From Symbiodinium natans (Eukaryota > Sar > Dinophyceae > Suessiales > Symbiodiniaceae), in NCBI GenBank assembly GCA_905221605.1, contig CAJNDS010001112.1, positions 451,001 through 515,000 on the forward strand: a stretch of DNA of 64,000 nt. Direction: 5' to 3'. The notes under the pieces are model-generated. The model saw nothing but the letters and a program-made list of their open reading frames with translations. It made no database searches and was not told the DNA's origin. Position numbers and translations under genes: made by a program. Positions 31,435 through 42,892 of the stretch are shown here, one piece after another; position 1 is the stretch's first letter, and each line of letters begins with the position of its first letter.

Positions 31435-31436
31435 GG
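31381..31436. repeat. Variant heptamer array TTGAGGG
   Basis: Eight copies of GGGTTGA, a telomere-heptamer variant, homogenised. Similar CCCTCAA runs at 13434-13450 and 49526-49556. Confidence 0.95.
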
Positions 31437-31640
31437 TAGCGGTGCCTCCTCCAGTGTGGTGAACTCGTGGCAAAGAAGGTCGCAAACGCCCTGCTCTGCC
31501 GTTTCGCTCGCGCTGTACTCGCCTCGAAACGTCTGGAAGGCTGGGTCTTGAGTCTTGAGCGGTGTTCTTGGGGGTTCCATGAACTTTAACATTCTCTCAT
31601 TCTCCTCAGTAGTCCCCAAAAGGCTCCCGAAAATTGGCTT
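31437..31640 (-). CDS. Exon-like fragment
   Basis: Minus-strand frame reading RTPLKTQDPAFQTFRGEYSA then VCDLLCHEFTTLEEAPL before entering the TTGAGGG array. GC-rich third positions. Parent gene unknown. Confidence 0.45.
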
Positions 31641-31704
31641 CACCCCTCCCCCCCCCCGCTCCAAGAGACCTCCTACACCTCCTTTCCCTTATGTAAGGTG
31701 TTGG

Positions 31705-31806
31705 TTGGGATGTTCCCCCTGATACTAGCAGGCCTGAAGAGGGACTCTCCTAGGGGTACTAGAATCCCCATGAAGGACTGTTAGCCTAAGGGGGAACATC
31801 CCAAGG
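31705..31806. mobile_element. TIR element, family F, with 8-bp TSD
   Basis: Ends TTGGGATGTTCCCCC and GGGGGAACATCCCAAG; the flanking direct repeat GTGTTGGT is perfect. Middle ACTAGCAGGCCTGAAG / GAAGGACTGTTAG. Confidence 0.8.
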
Positions 31807-32224
31807 TGTTGGTTCCAAGCCTCATGGTCATGCATGCATAAGCACGGCGTTGCGGTCAAACGTTATAGAACTGGCTCCCGCGTTGCAGGGGCGGACCCCC
31901 AAGCCAGAAACCCTAAACCTCAATACCCTAAACCCCCCCCAAACTGGGCTTGCAGGGCCACCTGTCTGCAGTCTGGAGGCACTGCTGGCTGGCGGCCTTG
32001 CAGTGGCTCGAAACCCTAACCCTAAACCCTAAACCCTTTAAACCCTAAAACCCTAAACCCTAAAACCTGAGAAAAGTCCGCCATTCTTAGGGATTCGATT
32101 GGCCAGCTCCGATCTGCCCACCCCCCCCCAACCTCGAACAACGTTCGGCAAGCAAGCCGGTACTTAGGGTTTAGGGCTTAGGGTTTAGGGGTAAACCCTA
32201 AAAGCAGGCCAATACTGTATGGCT

Positions 32225-32365
32225 GCAAGCGACGTGACTACTATTTGCTTCAGAACCCAAAGGAAGAGTTATTCACGATTCACATATTGGCCTGATAAGG
32301 AAGTGACTAGTATTTGCTTCAGAACCCCAAGGAAGGGTTATACATAATCCATATATTGCCCTTAC
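32225..32365. repeat. About 67-bp tandem duplication
   Basis: Two copies of a unit containing TATTTGCTTCAGAACCC, GGAAG(A/G)GTTAT and CATATTG. Looks like a duplicated half of a TIR element. Confidence 0.8.
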
Positions 32366-32715
32366 CAGCAAGTATGTGTTTGATTGTTTGGGGAGGGGTT
32401 AGTACGTTGATCGTTTGGAATCCCACAATGCCTACTACAAGTTGCCCCGTGGCAGCCCACTCACTGTCAGAGATTTTCCACGATGTGGCAAATCAACCAT
32501 TGAAGATACTCGCGAAAAAATCAAGATGAATGCATAGCAAGATGAGCTCAAGGTGTAGGGTTGCTCCAGGAAACCTCCATGATCTTCCAGAACCTCGTAA
32601 TTCAGGAATATACCACTAGGGTAATTCAGGAGTATACCACTATTTCATAGTAATGATCCTTCGTGCAACTTAGTAGTATATTCCTTCATGAAGGGGTTTT
32701 GGAAGGTCTCCGCTG

Positions 32716-32815
32716 GCCTCAGCCACTCGCTGTGACGCGGCCACGAACCGGGGCTCCGCCCGGAGCCTGTCCATCGTGTCGTCGTGCACCAGCCAAAGAT
32801 CCTTACAAGGACAAG
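32716..32815 (-). CDS. Exon-like fragment
   Basis: Minus-strand frame DLWLVHDDTMDRLRAEPRF then VAASQRVAEAS, beginning after TAAG|G, with a family E-like end (CTTCCAAAACCCC) following it. Parent gene unknown. Confidence 0.5.
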
Positions 32816-32999
32816 CCGGGTTTAGGGTTTAGGGTTTAGGGTCTGGGGTTTGGGGTTTGGGGTTTAGGGTTTAGGGTTTGGGGTTTAGGGGCATTTTTAG
32901 GGTAAAGTGCGAGGAGCGCTTCGTTTAACAGCCCATGTCAAGTAAGAGTCTCTAAACCCAGCTATCACGACGCACTTTCCGATGCTGTGTTCCCCCCAA

Positions 33000-33101
33000 A
33001 GAGCCCAATATTGCTTAATTAAGGAATATACCTTAAATCATAATTCAGGATCCCTATATGATTTAAGGTATATTCCTTAATTAAGCAATGTTGGGCTCTG
33101 T
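33000..33101. mobile_element. Palindromic TIR element, family C
   Basis: Near-perfect palindrome: AGAGCCCAATATTGCTTAAT and ATTAAGCAATGTTGGGCTCT, centre AGGATCCC. About 100 bp. Confidence 0.85.
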
Positions 33102-34549
33102 GCTCCCTGCACCTGTGTTACCGGCACGCGGACTGGCTTCGCAACAAAGGAAATGTCATCCAGACTGCCAAATATCATCAGACAATCTATTCCCATTTCC
33201 CCCCGATCCACCCTGAACCCGAAACCCTAAACCATAAACCCTAGCCCTAAACCCTAAACCCGAAACCCCAACCCTACATACGTGCGTTTTGGGTTTAGCT
33301 GCTTCCAGGTCGCTGTATGGTAGCCCCGCACAACCTCTGCAAATGCCACCAAGGGGTTTTACTGGTGCCACATGAATACAAGGCCCTTAAGTTTGTGGTT
33401 GAGGGATTTAGGGGTCCTCTACTTGTCTTGCCTCCACATTCCTCTTTGTTTGAGATAGGAATGCTGTGCATGTGGCGGTATTTTGACTGTTCATCTCTTC
33501 ACAACGTCATACTCGTTGATGGCTGCAATCTGAGGCCCGCACGCCTGTGATGGTTGTGGCGGGGGTGGGTTGGTGGTCTTTAAAGGAATATTCGAAAGCC
33601 GACGCAAGTCAAATACCCGAAGCACCAAACCTCGAAAGTGAAACACCTAGCATCTGAACTACACCTTCTACACGGATGCATGCCGCGAGCTTTGGACCCC
33701 GGCAACAAGAAAAGATCCAAGTCCAAAATTCAAACCTTCAACCTAGCTGCTGAGTACCCTGAGTACCCTGGACCCGAAAAGGTGTTATGCATACCCCAAA
33801 CAGTTAAAGGTTACCTACTCAGCTACTCAGCTACGCTAGAACGTCCCCTAAGGTCCCCTAAACCCCGAACCCCAAACCCCGCAAGCAAGTGAATCCCCAA
33901 AACCCGAAATGCACCTGCTCGGGTGCTGTCTGGACCAACTTTTCGGCCCGGCAGTCCACGTAAACCTGGGTCTGTCTCCAAGCTGTGAGCCCACTGAGGG
34001 TTTAGGGTTTAGGGTTTAGGGTTCAGGGTTTCGGGTTCAAGCTTAGGGTTTAGGGGTTAGGGTTGTTTTTTCCACCCGCCAAGCAGACCAGACACGCTGC
34101 AGGGCCAAAACTTCGGGAGACTTACGTAGCAATGAAATGCAATGGCAAACAGTCTGCATCCAGCGGGACACATGCCAGCAGACCCAGACATTTCGGATCT
34201 AGGGTTCCTAACCCCAAACCCTCAACCCTTACCGTAAACCCTAAAGGTTTCGGGCATTCGAGTGTAGGATCAGACTCTTGAGAAAGGCTGTCGCAACAGC
34301 TCGGCTTTGGGGGCAGGGTTACTCTAAGGCTTCGTTTGGGGCCCTAACCTAAACCCTAAACCCTAAATCCTAAGCCCTGAGCCCTGAAAGCATCGGGAGA
34401 CCTTCGCCCCGAACCTTACCTCCTTGCCAGCGAAACATGAACTCAGAAATTCCGAGAAGCTCCGGCCACGATGAAATCCTTGGCTGCTGAGCTCGCGTTT
34501 TCAACCCTAAACTGCTCTAAGCTAGGATTTAGGGTTTAGGGTTTAGGGT

Positions 34550-34632
34550 TTCTTAGTTGCTGAGTTCATAAGCCCCTAAAAAGTGTACACTTTCAGTTTT
34601 ATAGGGGGTTATAGTACCCCAAAAAGTGCCCA
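34550..34632. mobile_element. TIR element, family D, one end missing
   Basis: CTTAGTTGCTGAGTTCATAA start, GTGTACACTTTCAGTT and ACCCCAAAAAGTG inside; the far end (GTAAAGTGTACTCATTC) is lost. Confidence 0.7.
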
Positions 34633-35225
34633 AAGCCCCGAAAATCCAAAACCTAGAGCTTCAACCCCCGCTGGAGCCAGTCCTGATTGTCCCCACCCGG
34701 AAGCCGTTTCGTCAATGCCTCACACCTGCTATGGCAGACCCAGAACCTCCCCTTTCGCAGAAACGACAACCCTAAACCCTAAACCCTAAACCCTAAACCC
34801 TAAACCCTAAACCCTAAACCAGGGAGCAATATTTTAGGGAACAATCCTTAATTACCAGAATGACAAAGCATTCGGGGCGTGATCGGCATACAGGCAGAGA
34901 CCGATAAGCCCGAGAAGGGAGATGATGATTTGGTACGATGATGATGATGGTGGTGATGATGATAATGATGAAGAACTCGGAAACATTTAAGGATAATAAT
35001 TCAGGAGAAAATTTTGAGATGTTGGCCGAACAACTCAGACGCAGGGGGTTGTTTAGGGTTTAGGGTTTAGGCTTTTTGGGTTCCCGCGGAAGTCTGGGGC
35101 CTTCTATCTGGCGTGCTGAGAAAGGCCCTCACGCATTTCGGGATGAGCACCGAGGAAACCCAAAACCCAAAACCAAAACACCCTTAAACCCTACACCCCA
35201 AACACTAAACCCTAAACCCTTTAAC

Positions 35226-35345
35226 CCTACACCGGTGCTTTAAGCCCAGGGTCCCAGATCTCGCGAAGTGCTTCGCCCTCAGCATCCAAGAGGTCCGCGC
35301 CAGCACATCGGAGACCGGCGGGGAGGAGAATGCCTTTCACATGCC
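35226..35345 (-). CDS. Exon-like fragment between two telomeric stretches
   Basis: Minus-strand frame GILLPAGLRCAGADLLDAEG then EALREIWDPGLKAP, followed by the donor G|GTGTAGGG inside degenerate heptamers. Parent gene unknown. Confidence 0.5.
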
Positions 35346-36514
35346 GCTCGGATGGGGGTTTAGGGTTTAGGGTTTAGGGTTTAGGGTTTAGGGCTGAGGT
35401 TTAGGGTTTCCGAAAATGGGGTACTAGTCTATTTGGGGTCTATAAGGAGGTAGCCCTGTTTTTGGACATGCCTAGATGGCATGGTGGACACGCTGCAACG
35501 CCCCCGGGCAAATCAAGCGCGGCTTTGGGAAATTTCGGGCACCCTAAACCCTAGCACAGGAGAAACGACTCGGCACATACCCGAACAACTCCATGAGACC
35601 GAGATGAACAAGAGCTCCTACAGTGAGCTTCTCCCAAAGGGCTTAGGATTGCGGGGTTTAGGGGAACCAACCACGCCATGTGCACCGCACTGAGGAGCAG
35701 TGAGGAACCCAGAAGTGATAAGCGACAAACAGCCCGCAGGATCTCAAACCGATATCCAGCACAAAAGAAGACCCGAACTGAACCCTAAGCGATAGCCCAC
35801 ACCACCCAAACCCAAACCCCAAACCCCAAATTCTAAAACCCTAAACCCTAAACCCTAAACCCGAAACCCTAAACCCTAAACCGCAACACCAGCCTCATTC
35901 CTTGCTCTCTCCGAGGAGCACTGCCACGGTCGGGGCGACAGCTGTTGCAGCGTCTCGAGGGCCGCTTGAGCCACAGGGGAGTGGTTGTACTCCATCTGCA
36001 CCACCTGGATCAGGTTCGGGGTTTCGGGTGGGTTTAGGGGAAAAAGCGTAACCCCAAACCTTCAACCTGCAACTTAATACCTCCCCCGAATTTGCAGGGC
36101 AACAAAGCCATTGCTTTGGCTAAACCCGAAACCCGTAACCCGAAACCCTAAACGCCAAACCCAAACCCGAAACCCTAAACCCCAAACCTGTGGCGGCCTG
36201 GACTGCACCAGCGGCCAGAAGCTCCTTGCCGGATCGAAAGGCCTCGTGCCAAGCAAGAGTGACAGTGATAGTAACAAGTAATAATCACACGGCCTAATTA
36301 CTGAAATAATACGCGGACAACAAAATAACAAATTGAACATGTTAGCAATAAGAGCAAGGGATAACACATCAATGACTTTTTTAGGACAATGAGTCAATAC
36401 GATAACGGAATAATAAGATAATCACACATTACACGATAAACAGATAAAAAAAGACAAGCAAAACAAGCGCCCCACATAGTCATGTGGGGAATCATATGTC
36501 AATATCATAAACCC

Positions 36515-36602
36515 AGAGAGAGGAATATACCTTAAATAAATTGCATAGGGATCCTTGATATGTTTTGAGGTCTATTCCTTCATTGAGGGGTATTGGGCTC
36601 CT
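36515..36602. mobile_element. Palindromic TIR element, family C, partial
   Basis: GAGGAATATACCTTAAAT, AGGGATCC and GGGGTATTGGGCTCC; the first arm is incomplete. Confidence 0.65.
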
Positions 36603-37907
36603 GCGGAATGTGGGCCTACTGATGGTGACAATCACAACAACAAAGGCGGCGCGGGCCTCTGCTTCACACCCGCGGCAGTCAGCCTTCAACAAGCACACCT
36701 GATGTCGCAACGAGGGCGGACGATTGGGAGCTTTGGGTGAGGTACCTGTCACGGCCCCGGAGCCGAAAAGCCTCATAAAACCTGAAGGGAGGGGGGGGGG
36801 GAGGGGTTCCTTCAGGATTTAGGGTTTGGGGTTTAGGTTGTGTAGGGCTCAGGGAGCGCGAAGCCCGTAACTCACGCGAACCCACGCATGGGGAGGGAGA
36901 CTTGGCTGAGTTCTAAACTTGCGTGTGGACGTAAGCTCTATCCTTCTGACTATGAGCTTACAAGACGCTACACCGTAAACCCTAAACCCCCAAGATGTCA
37001 ACAAGCTACATCATCATTTTTGGGGGGAAGTTCAACCTTTGAGGAGTGAGGGGAAGAAAGGTTTTGGCCTTGGGAATCCTAAACGATAAACCCTAAACCC
37101 GAAACCGTAAACCCTAAGCCGAAGTGGAAGGCCGGACTAACCCGCCTTCGAATCGGGTGGCACGGCGTCATCTAGGCGCAGTGCCTGCTTGGTACCAGAG
37201 TTTCGGGTTGACGGTTTAGGTTTAGGGTGGCCCAGGAGTAACCTAGCAATAAACATGCGTTTTTGGTTTAAAAGAGGCTTGAACTGGAACCCAAACCTTA
37301 AAAACGGGGACAAGGGCCTGCGCTGGGTCCTGGTCAGATCTTGCCATATCCCGTTCAAGGAATGTTCTCCCTACATCAACAGAAAACCCTAACCCAAAAC
37401 CCAAAACCATCGTGAAGCTCTGGGAAAGGATTTTGGGGGTCTTTTTGGGATCCTCGAGCTTAAGCCCTAAACCCTAAACCCTACAAATAAGTCTGGGTAA
37501 GTGGACTGCAAAAGGTGAATGGCACTTCACAACTATGCCTGAAGGCTCCAACGTAGTTCCTTTTTGGGTTACTGAAAGGGGATTCGAGTATACTACCCCA
37601 AAAAGGTACTACATAGGAGCCTTTGGGTATCCATGAAGGATCTTAGAGAGCCAGGGGGCAGCTTGCACAGGGTCTGGGTGTTTTCCGGCTTCTGAGGAGA
37701 ACAGAATCCCCCCCTGCTACCCCCCAACAACTTTAGGGTTTAGGGTTTAGGGTTTGGGGTTTAGGGTTCAGGGTTAAGGGATACGTACTCCTAACCTCAG
37801 ATTTCCTGCGAGACGGGCCGAGGCCTAATATGCTTACATCATGGGGAAGAGCTTCACGGCTACCCAACCCCAAGACGTCCCCAAAATCCGGGGGCTTGGG
37901 GTGTAGC

Positions 37908-38026
37908 GGAATACTAGGTTGCCCAGTAACCTGGGATGAACAAGGGTGCCCCTTTTTTGCTTAAAGGGGTTTAGAAGGGAACCTAAACCTACCAAAAGGA
38001 AATAAGGGTACTACTGGGCATCCTAA
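37908..38026. mobile_element. TIR element, family B
   Basis: CTAGGTTGCCCAGTAACC start and GTACTACTGGGCATCCTA end, the same family as introns 53076, 54023 and 57421. Flanks AATA/AAATA fit an imperfect 4-bp TSD that does not start with G. Confidence 0.8.
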
Positions 38027-38034
38027 AATATAGG

Positions 38035-38150
38035 GCCCAAAGACTCCAATATCCCTTAATTAAGGAACATACCTTAAATCATATTAGGGATCCTACTATC
38101 ATTTAAAGTATATTCCTTAATTAAGAAAATTAAGGCATATTGGAGTCTCT
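38035..38150. mobile_element. Palindromic TIR element, family C variant
   Basis: Arms AGACTCCAATATCCCTTAAT and GCATATTGGAGTCT, centre AGGGATCC. It lies directly next to the family B copy. Confidence 0.75.
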
Positions 38151-38865
38151 GGGGTTTAGGGAGCTTAAAGTTCAGGGTTTAAAGAGTTGACTTTCCCTTG
38201 GACCCCCAAAAGTTGCACTCTGGGCTTTGGATGCTATGGGGCCCCGAAAAAAGGTGCTTTGCAAAACCCTAAACCCTAAACCCTAAACCCTAAACCCTAA
38301 ACCCTTAACCCTTAAACCCTAAACCCTAAACCCTTAAACCCTAAACCCTTTTTGCAGGCTGCTCTGTGAGGGAATGGGCAATACTGGGAGACATCCTTAG
38401 GGGTCCGAGTTTGACTCCCTTGACCCTCAACCCTTATTAAAGACTACACCCTAAACCCTAAACCCTAAACCCTGATGCCTAAACCCTAAACCCTAAATCC
38501 TAAACCCTCGCCTGCGCAGCACTGCGGCCCTCACCGCCTTCTCGAGAGGCGGACCTGTGCTTCAGAAGAGTTTAGGGTTTAGGGTTTAGGGTTTCGGGTT
38601 TTGGCTCGGGTCGTGGGTGTTGGGCACGGTGTACGCTTCAGACCAACTTTGCTTTGGCTTGCCAAACCTACCTCGTCTCCCACCAGCGAGACTCATCCAC
38701 GTAGAGCTGGCCAGTCGCCTATGTTGGGAGAACCCTAAACCCTAAACCCACAACCCAACACCCTGAACCCAAACCCTAAACAGGAAGCACGCGGTCGTGA
38801 CTGAAATCCTTGCTCGACCTGCGAGCTCCTGCACCCTCATTTGTCCACGTACTTGTTAGGAATAC

Positions 38866-38945
38866 CTTCTTGGGGTCCTTATAATGAAAGAATCCTACTA
38901 TTTGGGGTCTGTCCTGGGGGGGTCCCTTATGTTCGTAAACCCCTC
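38866..38945. mobile_element. TIR element, family G
   Basis: AATACCTTCTTGGGGTCC, CCTACTATTTGGGG and TATGTTCGTAAACCCC, running into CCCTAAA. Confidence 0.65.
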
Positions 38946-39477
38946 AACCCTAAACCCTAAACCCTAAACCCTAAACCCTAAACCCCCAAGTAGTAGAGGT
39001 CCCAAAAGGGCGCGAGTGCTGACTCATGTGGTGCTTTGTAAAAAACAAAAGGTCTTAACTCCTTGAGAGTTGTAAGTGGGCGGTCTTGGGGTGGGTAGGT
39101 CTGCAGACTACGGCGCGCTCCCAAACCGTAAACCCGAGACTCCCTAGACCCTAAACCCTAAACCCTAAAGCTAAACCCTGAAACCATAAAACCCTAAAAC
39201 CCTAAAACCTTAAGACCCCAAAACCCCAAAACCCCAAAACCCAAAAACCCTAAATTTCTAAAACCCTTAAACCCTAAACCTTTTTTTTGCCGCCGGTCTG
39301 CTTCAGTAAGCCGCGGTAAGTTTCCCGGTATCGATGTTCGACTCTGGGCTTGCACCTCTTCCCCGAGCCCTTACAAGCGCCTCATTGCTCTGTAGAGCCA
39401 AGTGCGAGGAACCACATCAATCAGCAAGACTATGCCAAATCTCTTATACACATCACACAGGCTGTCTTGCAGAAGTA

Positions 39478-40033
39478 CTACCCAAACAGGAGCCACAACA
39501 CATGCCAAAAGCAACCAGGCTGGTCATTGGGTCCGTGGAGCCGCTGGAGCATACTCAACCGTTCACTGCGCGTTTGCTCCTTCAGTGCCAGTCTCTCCCT
39601 GGTGTGGCTTTGTCGCATCATCTCCAGTGTACTTACACTAGGGCCAGCACCACACACAGTTGCAGGTTGTTGGGCATTGCTAGTTTCTTGATCCACGCGA
39701 ATGTCATCCAGCATAGGCGCTGCAAAACCCACTGCTGCAAGGCTCACCGCTGTGATTGGCTCACCATGTTGTTGAACTTGTCTCCTTAGCAACTCAATGG
39801 TTTGCACCTGCTCTGCCATCTGCCCCTCGATTTGCTGCAGGGTGATTGTATACGATTTTTGTAGGCTGGCCATGATGGACTCGAAGGCGGGTCGGGTCAA
39901 AACGTCAACTTCGGTTTGGCAATCAACGCTTGCAGCTAGAAGCTTCCTCTGAGGAGGTGCCCCATGCAAAGAAACGTTCTCAATGCGATTGGGATTCACA
40001 TCGGTTGTCGAATGGTCACCAGCGCCAATGCTG
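39478..40033 (-). CDS. Exon with coiled-coil-like region, unidentified
   Basis: Minus-strand frame open from a stop just above 40033 to TAG at 39478. It probably ends earlier at the donor GG|GTAGTA. Residues include RPAFESIMASLQKSY and IEGQMAEQVQTIELLRRQVQ, a heptad-like helix, then TRERLALKEQTRSERLSML. No domain recognised. Confidence 0.5.
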
Positions 40034-40253
40034 AGCGTATCTGTTCACAAGCTGCCATCATGCCCATCTTTCGAGCTTCGCAACGCATAGCTCAGGCAGG
40101 AAGCAAGTTTGTCAGGAGAGGCCATGTTGCGGGAAAGCATAAAGTGCTAACCTGGCTCAGGTATGAGCCTCGTAGCCATAAAGCCTTGAGCCAAAATAGC
40201 CGTACCCTCAACCCTGAACCCTAAAACCCTAAAACCCTAAAACCCTAAACCTT

Positions 40254-40373
40254 GAACCCTAAACCCTAAACCCTAACCCTAAACCCTAAACCCTAAACCC
40301 TAAACCCTAAACCCTAAACCCTAAACCCTAAACCCTAAACCCTAAACCTTAAACCCTAAACCCTAAACCCTGC
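40254..40373. repeat. CCCTAAA tract
   Basis: About 17 copies with single-base variants. Confidence 0.95.
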
Positions 40374-40449
40374 AAGGCCTCTGCTAATCCGCCGTGCCGG
40401 AGCTCCACACGCCCCTGCCAGCCGTTCCTCAGCTAAGGCACACCATACC

Positions 40450-40611
40450 TTAGTAGCCCAATAACCATATGATGATAAGGGTTTAGGGTTTGGGGTTTGG
40501 GGTTTGGGGTTTGGGGTTTAGGGTTTAGGGTTTAGGGCACCCCTTTTTGGGTTGATTACTTGAGGGAACCTTGAACCAAAAAAAGGGTAAAGGGTACCAC
40601 TGGGCTACCAA
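40450..40611. mobile_element. TIR element, family B2, with internal telomeric tract
   Basis: CTTAGTAGCCCAATAACC start and GGTACCACTGGGCTACCAAG end. The middle is interrupted at GATAAGGG by TTTAGGG/TTTGGGG repeats (40478-40536), after which GCACCCCTTTTTGGG resumes the element. Confidence 0.82.
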
Positions 40612-41699
40612 GATACTGAACTTGGAACCCTGGCAAAAACTATGATCTTCGCTGCTTCTTAGGAATTGAAAATACACCAAAAAGCAACAAACATGTCTCC
40701 AAGTATCCCTAAGAGACAAGCCATCGATGCTTTGGGCCGGAAACCACTTAGGTTTAGGGTTTGGGAGTTTAGGGTTTAGGGTTTAGGATCTAAAAACCTA
40801 ACCCTAAACCCCAAACCCTAAATCCTAGGATGGTCAGGTACCGCACCAAACAAGTAGGTTTTGGGGCTTCTTGAGGTAAGCTATAAGCTATATGCCAGAA
40901 TCCCTCAATCCCTCGACCCTTGTGCAACCGGGGGCTCAGCGCGACGGTCTTCTCCATGTACCTGTTCTTCTGTGGACCCTGAAGACCTAAAGGCACCCTG
41001 AACACGATGAATCTTGTGTAAACCCAACAGACCTTGCAAGACTAGCCCTACAAAACCGGTAAACCCTAAACGCGTGAAATCCCGGGTCGGGCAACATATC
41101 TCTGGTTGGCCAAAGGGTGCTTAAGGACCCCAGTACTCCAGGAACTATCGCAGCACGCCTTTCCCAAACCCCCCTGTAAAGAGCTCAGCGCGAGCCCTAG
41201 ATCTACCCGGCCTCGAAAGCCTATGAACTGTCAACCCTAAACCCTAAACCCTAAAGGCCCTAAAACCTAAACCCTAAACTCCCTAAACCCTACACCGTAA
41301 ACCCTAAACCCTAAACCCTCACCAGGGCACCTCAGGGGCGACTGCCGTGGCTCCACGGCCAAAACACGGAGGCCGCTGGCCGCGGCCAGGGCTGTGAACC
41401 ATCCCATGTTCATGCCTTTTAGGGCTGCTCAGGGGGTTTAGGGTTTAGGGGTTTAGAGTTTAGGGTTTAGGGGTTTAGGGGTTTAGGGTCTCTCAAGAAG
41501 GCTTTAGGGTTTAGGGCTACGGTTTCGGGTTTGAGGGTTAGGGCTTAGATAGGGTTTTGCGCAGGTTGAAGGCGTTTAGGGGGTTTATAAAGACTTGGAG
41601 CTTAGCGAGACATATTGAGTATCCAATATGGAGCAAGGGCGGAGAATATGCATGTTTGTTTGTATGTCGACAGATAGGTACTACTTGCTTACTTATTTC

Positions 41700-42100
41700 C
41701 CTACACGGTGTTTATTGATGCCGTGCAATTTTTCTCAAAGTACCGTTGTTTATTCAGCAAATACTATATTGTTCAGTAGCTGTATTGCCTACAGCACAGA
41801 AAGAGAGAGAAATATATATATATATATATAGATATATACATATATCTATATATATATATATGAACATGTCACGTCAAAAACCCCCACCCGCCTGAGCGTC
41901 CCTGGCCTGCTTAGTATGGCAACATTTCGGTACAGTTGCCCGCCTGAGCCTCCCTGACCGCTTACTAAAACGACATTCGGTACAGTTGCCCGCCTGAGCC
42001 TGCCTGGCCTGCTTAGTGTGGCGGCATTTCGGTGCATTTGCCGCCTGAGCCTCCCTGCCCGCCTGTTGTACTGTCCTGAATCTTGTACTGGTTGTCCTCA
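41700..42100. repeat. TA repeat followed by 51-bp tandem repeat
   Basis: 41813-41862 is (TA)n with interruptions. From 41889 a unit starting CGCCTGAGCSTCCCTG and containing TTTCGGTRCA recurs at about 41889, 41941, 41992 and 42043. Confidence 0.85.
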
Positions 42101-42189
42101 ACTGTCCTACCTGCTGTCCCTGTACCGTCCTGACTGCGTCGCGTCACATGACGTGTGCCACTGACCCTAAACCCTAAACCCTAATCCCT

Positions 42190-42892
42190 TGTGAAAGCCT
42201 GCATTTACCAACCCTGGAAAGCTGAGCACAGCCACCATGAGACTGCCTCTGGCTCCCAGACGCACGGGGGCAACCCGCTCTTAATGGCTGCAGCTTCACA
42301 CTCCCCCTCACTCTGCACTGCAAGTGGAGAGTGACTCTCAGAACTGCAGCCACATTGCATGCACGTGTTCCTTCTGCCGATGACCCGCTCACCTGGCCCC
42401 ACCCTCGGGGCAAAGACCGGTAGCTGAAGTTAACCTCCTCAGCACCCTGCGATACACTTTTTGGCCCCTGGCCCGTCGCAGCCAAGCCTTGCCTGAGACG
42501 TCTCCCGGCATCACCGTCCTCCAGAAAGCTTACTTATTTAATGGCTCCCGGCACGGGCCGGCTACGCAAACCCATCTCCAAAGGAAGCCCTTACGCGGCG
42601 CTAGCCAGCATTTGGGACAATCCCCGGATCAGGGCGCGCCCGTGCTCGACGCTGCACCAAGAGCTCTTACAAACCTCCCAGCTCACTTGGCCAGGAACGT
42701 CACGAAGTCGCACAGTGAAGCGCGAAGCATTTCACACAGTCCTTATCCTGGGCCGTGCTTAAGCCTTTGGGCGTCATAACCTGTGAAAGCCTGCATTTGC
42801 CAACCCTGGAAAGCTGAGCACAGCCACCATGAGACTGCCTCTGGCTCCCAGACGCACAGGGGCAACCCGCTCTTAATGGCTGCAGCTTCACA
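42190..42892 (-). mobile_element. Miniature LTR element (TRIM-like) inserted in a telomeric tract
   Basis: Two direct repeats of 111 bp (42190-42300 and 42782-42892) differ at only two positions and have TG...CA ends (TGTGAAAGCC...GCTTCACA on +). They are flanked by a perfect 6-bp TSD ATCCCT (42184-42189, 42893-42898) in CCCTAAA DNA. Read on the minus strand, a polypurine tract GAGTGAGGGGGAG lies directly before the 3' LTR, and GGTTATGACGCCC directly follows the 5' LTR at the primer-site position. The internal 481 bp has no convincing ORF, so the element is non-autonomous. Near-identity of the LTRs means a recent insertion. Confidence 0.88.

Larger units (their letters stand above)
24861..39477. 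other. Long gene-poor stretch of tracts, TIR elements and exon-like fragments
   Basis: Alternating telomeric tracts, TIR elements listed separately, and GC-rich pieces of 60-250 bp. Several pieces read as minus-strand exons, but I could not chain them into genes. Simple runs include poly-G at 25535-25550, 27051-27062 and 28757-28769, and GATGAT at 34921-34970. Confidence 0.55.
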
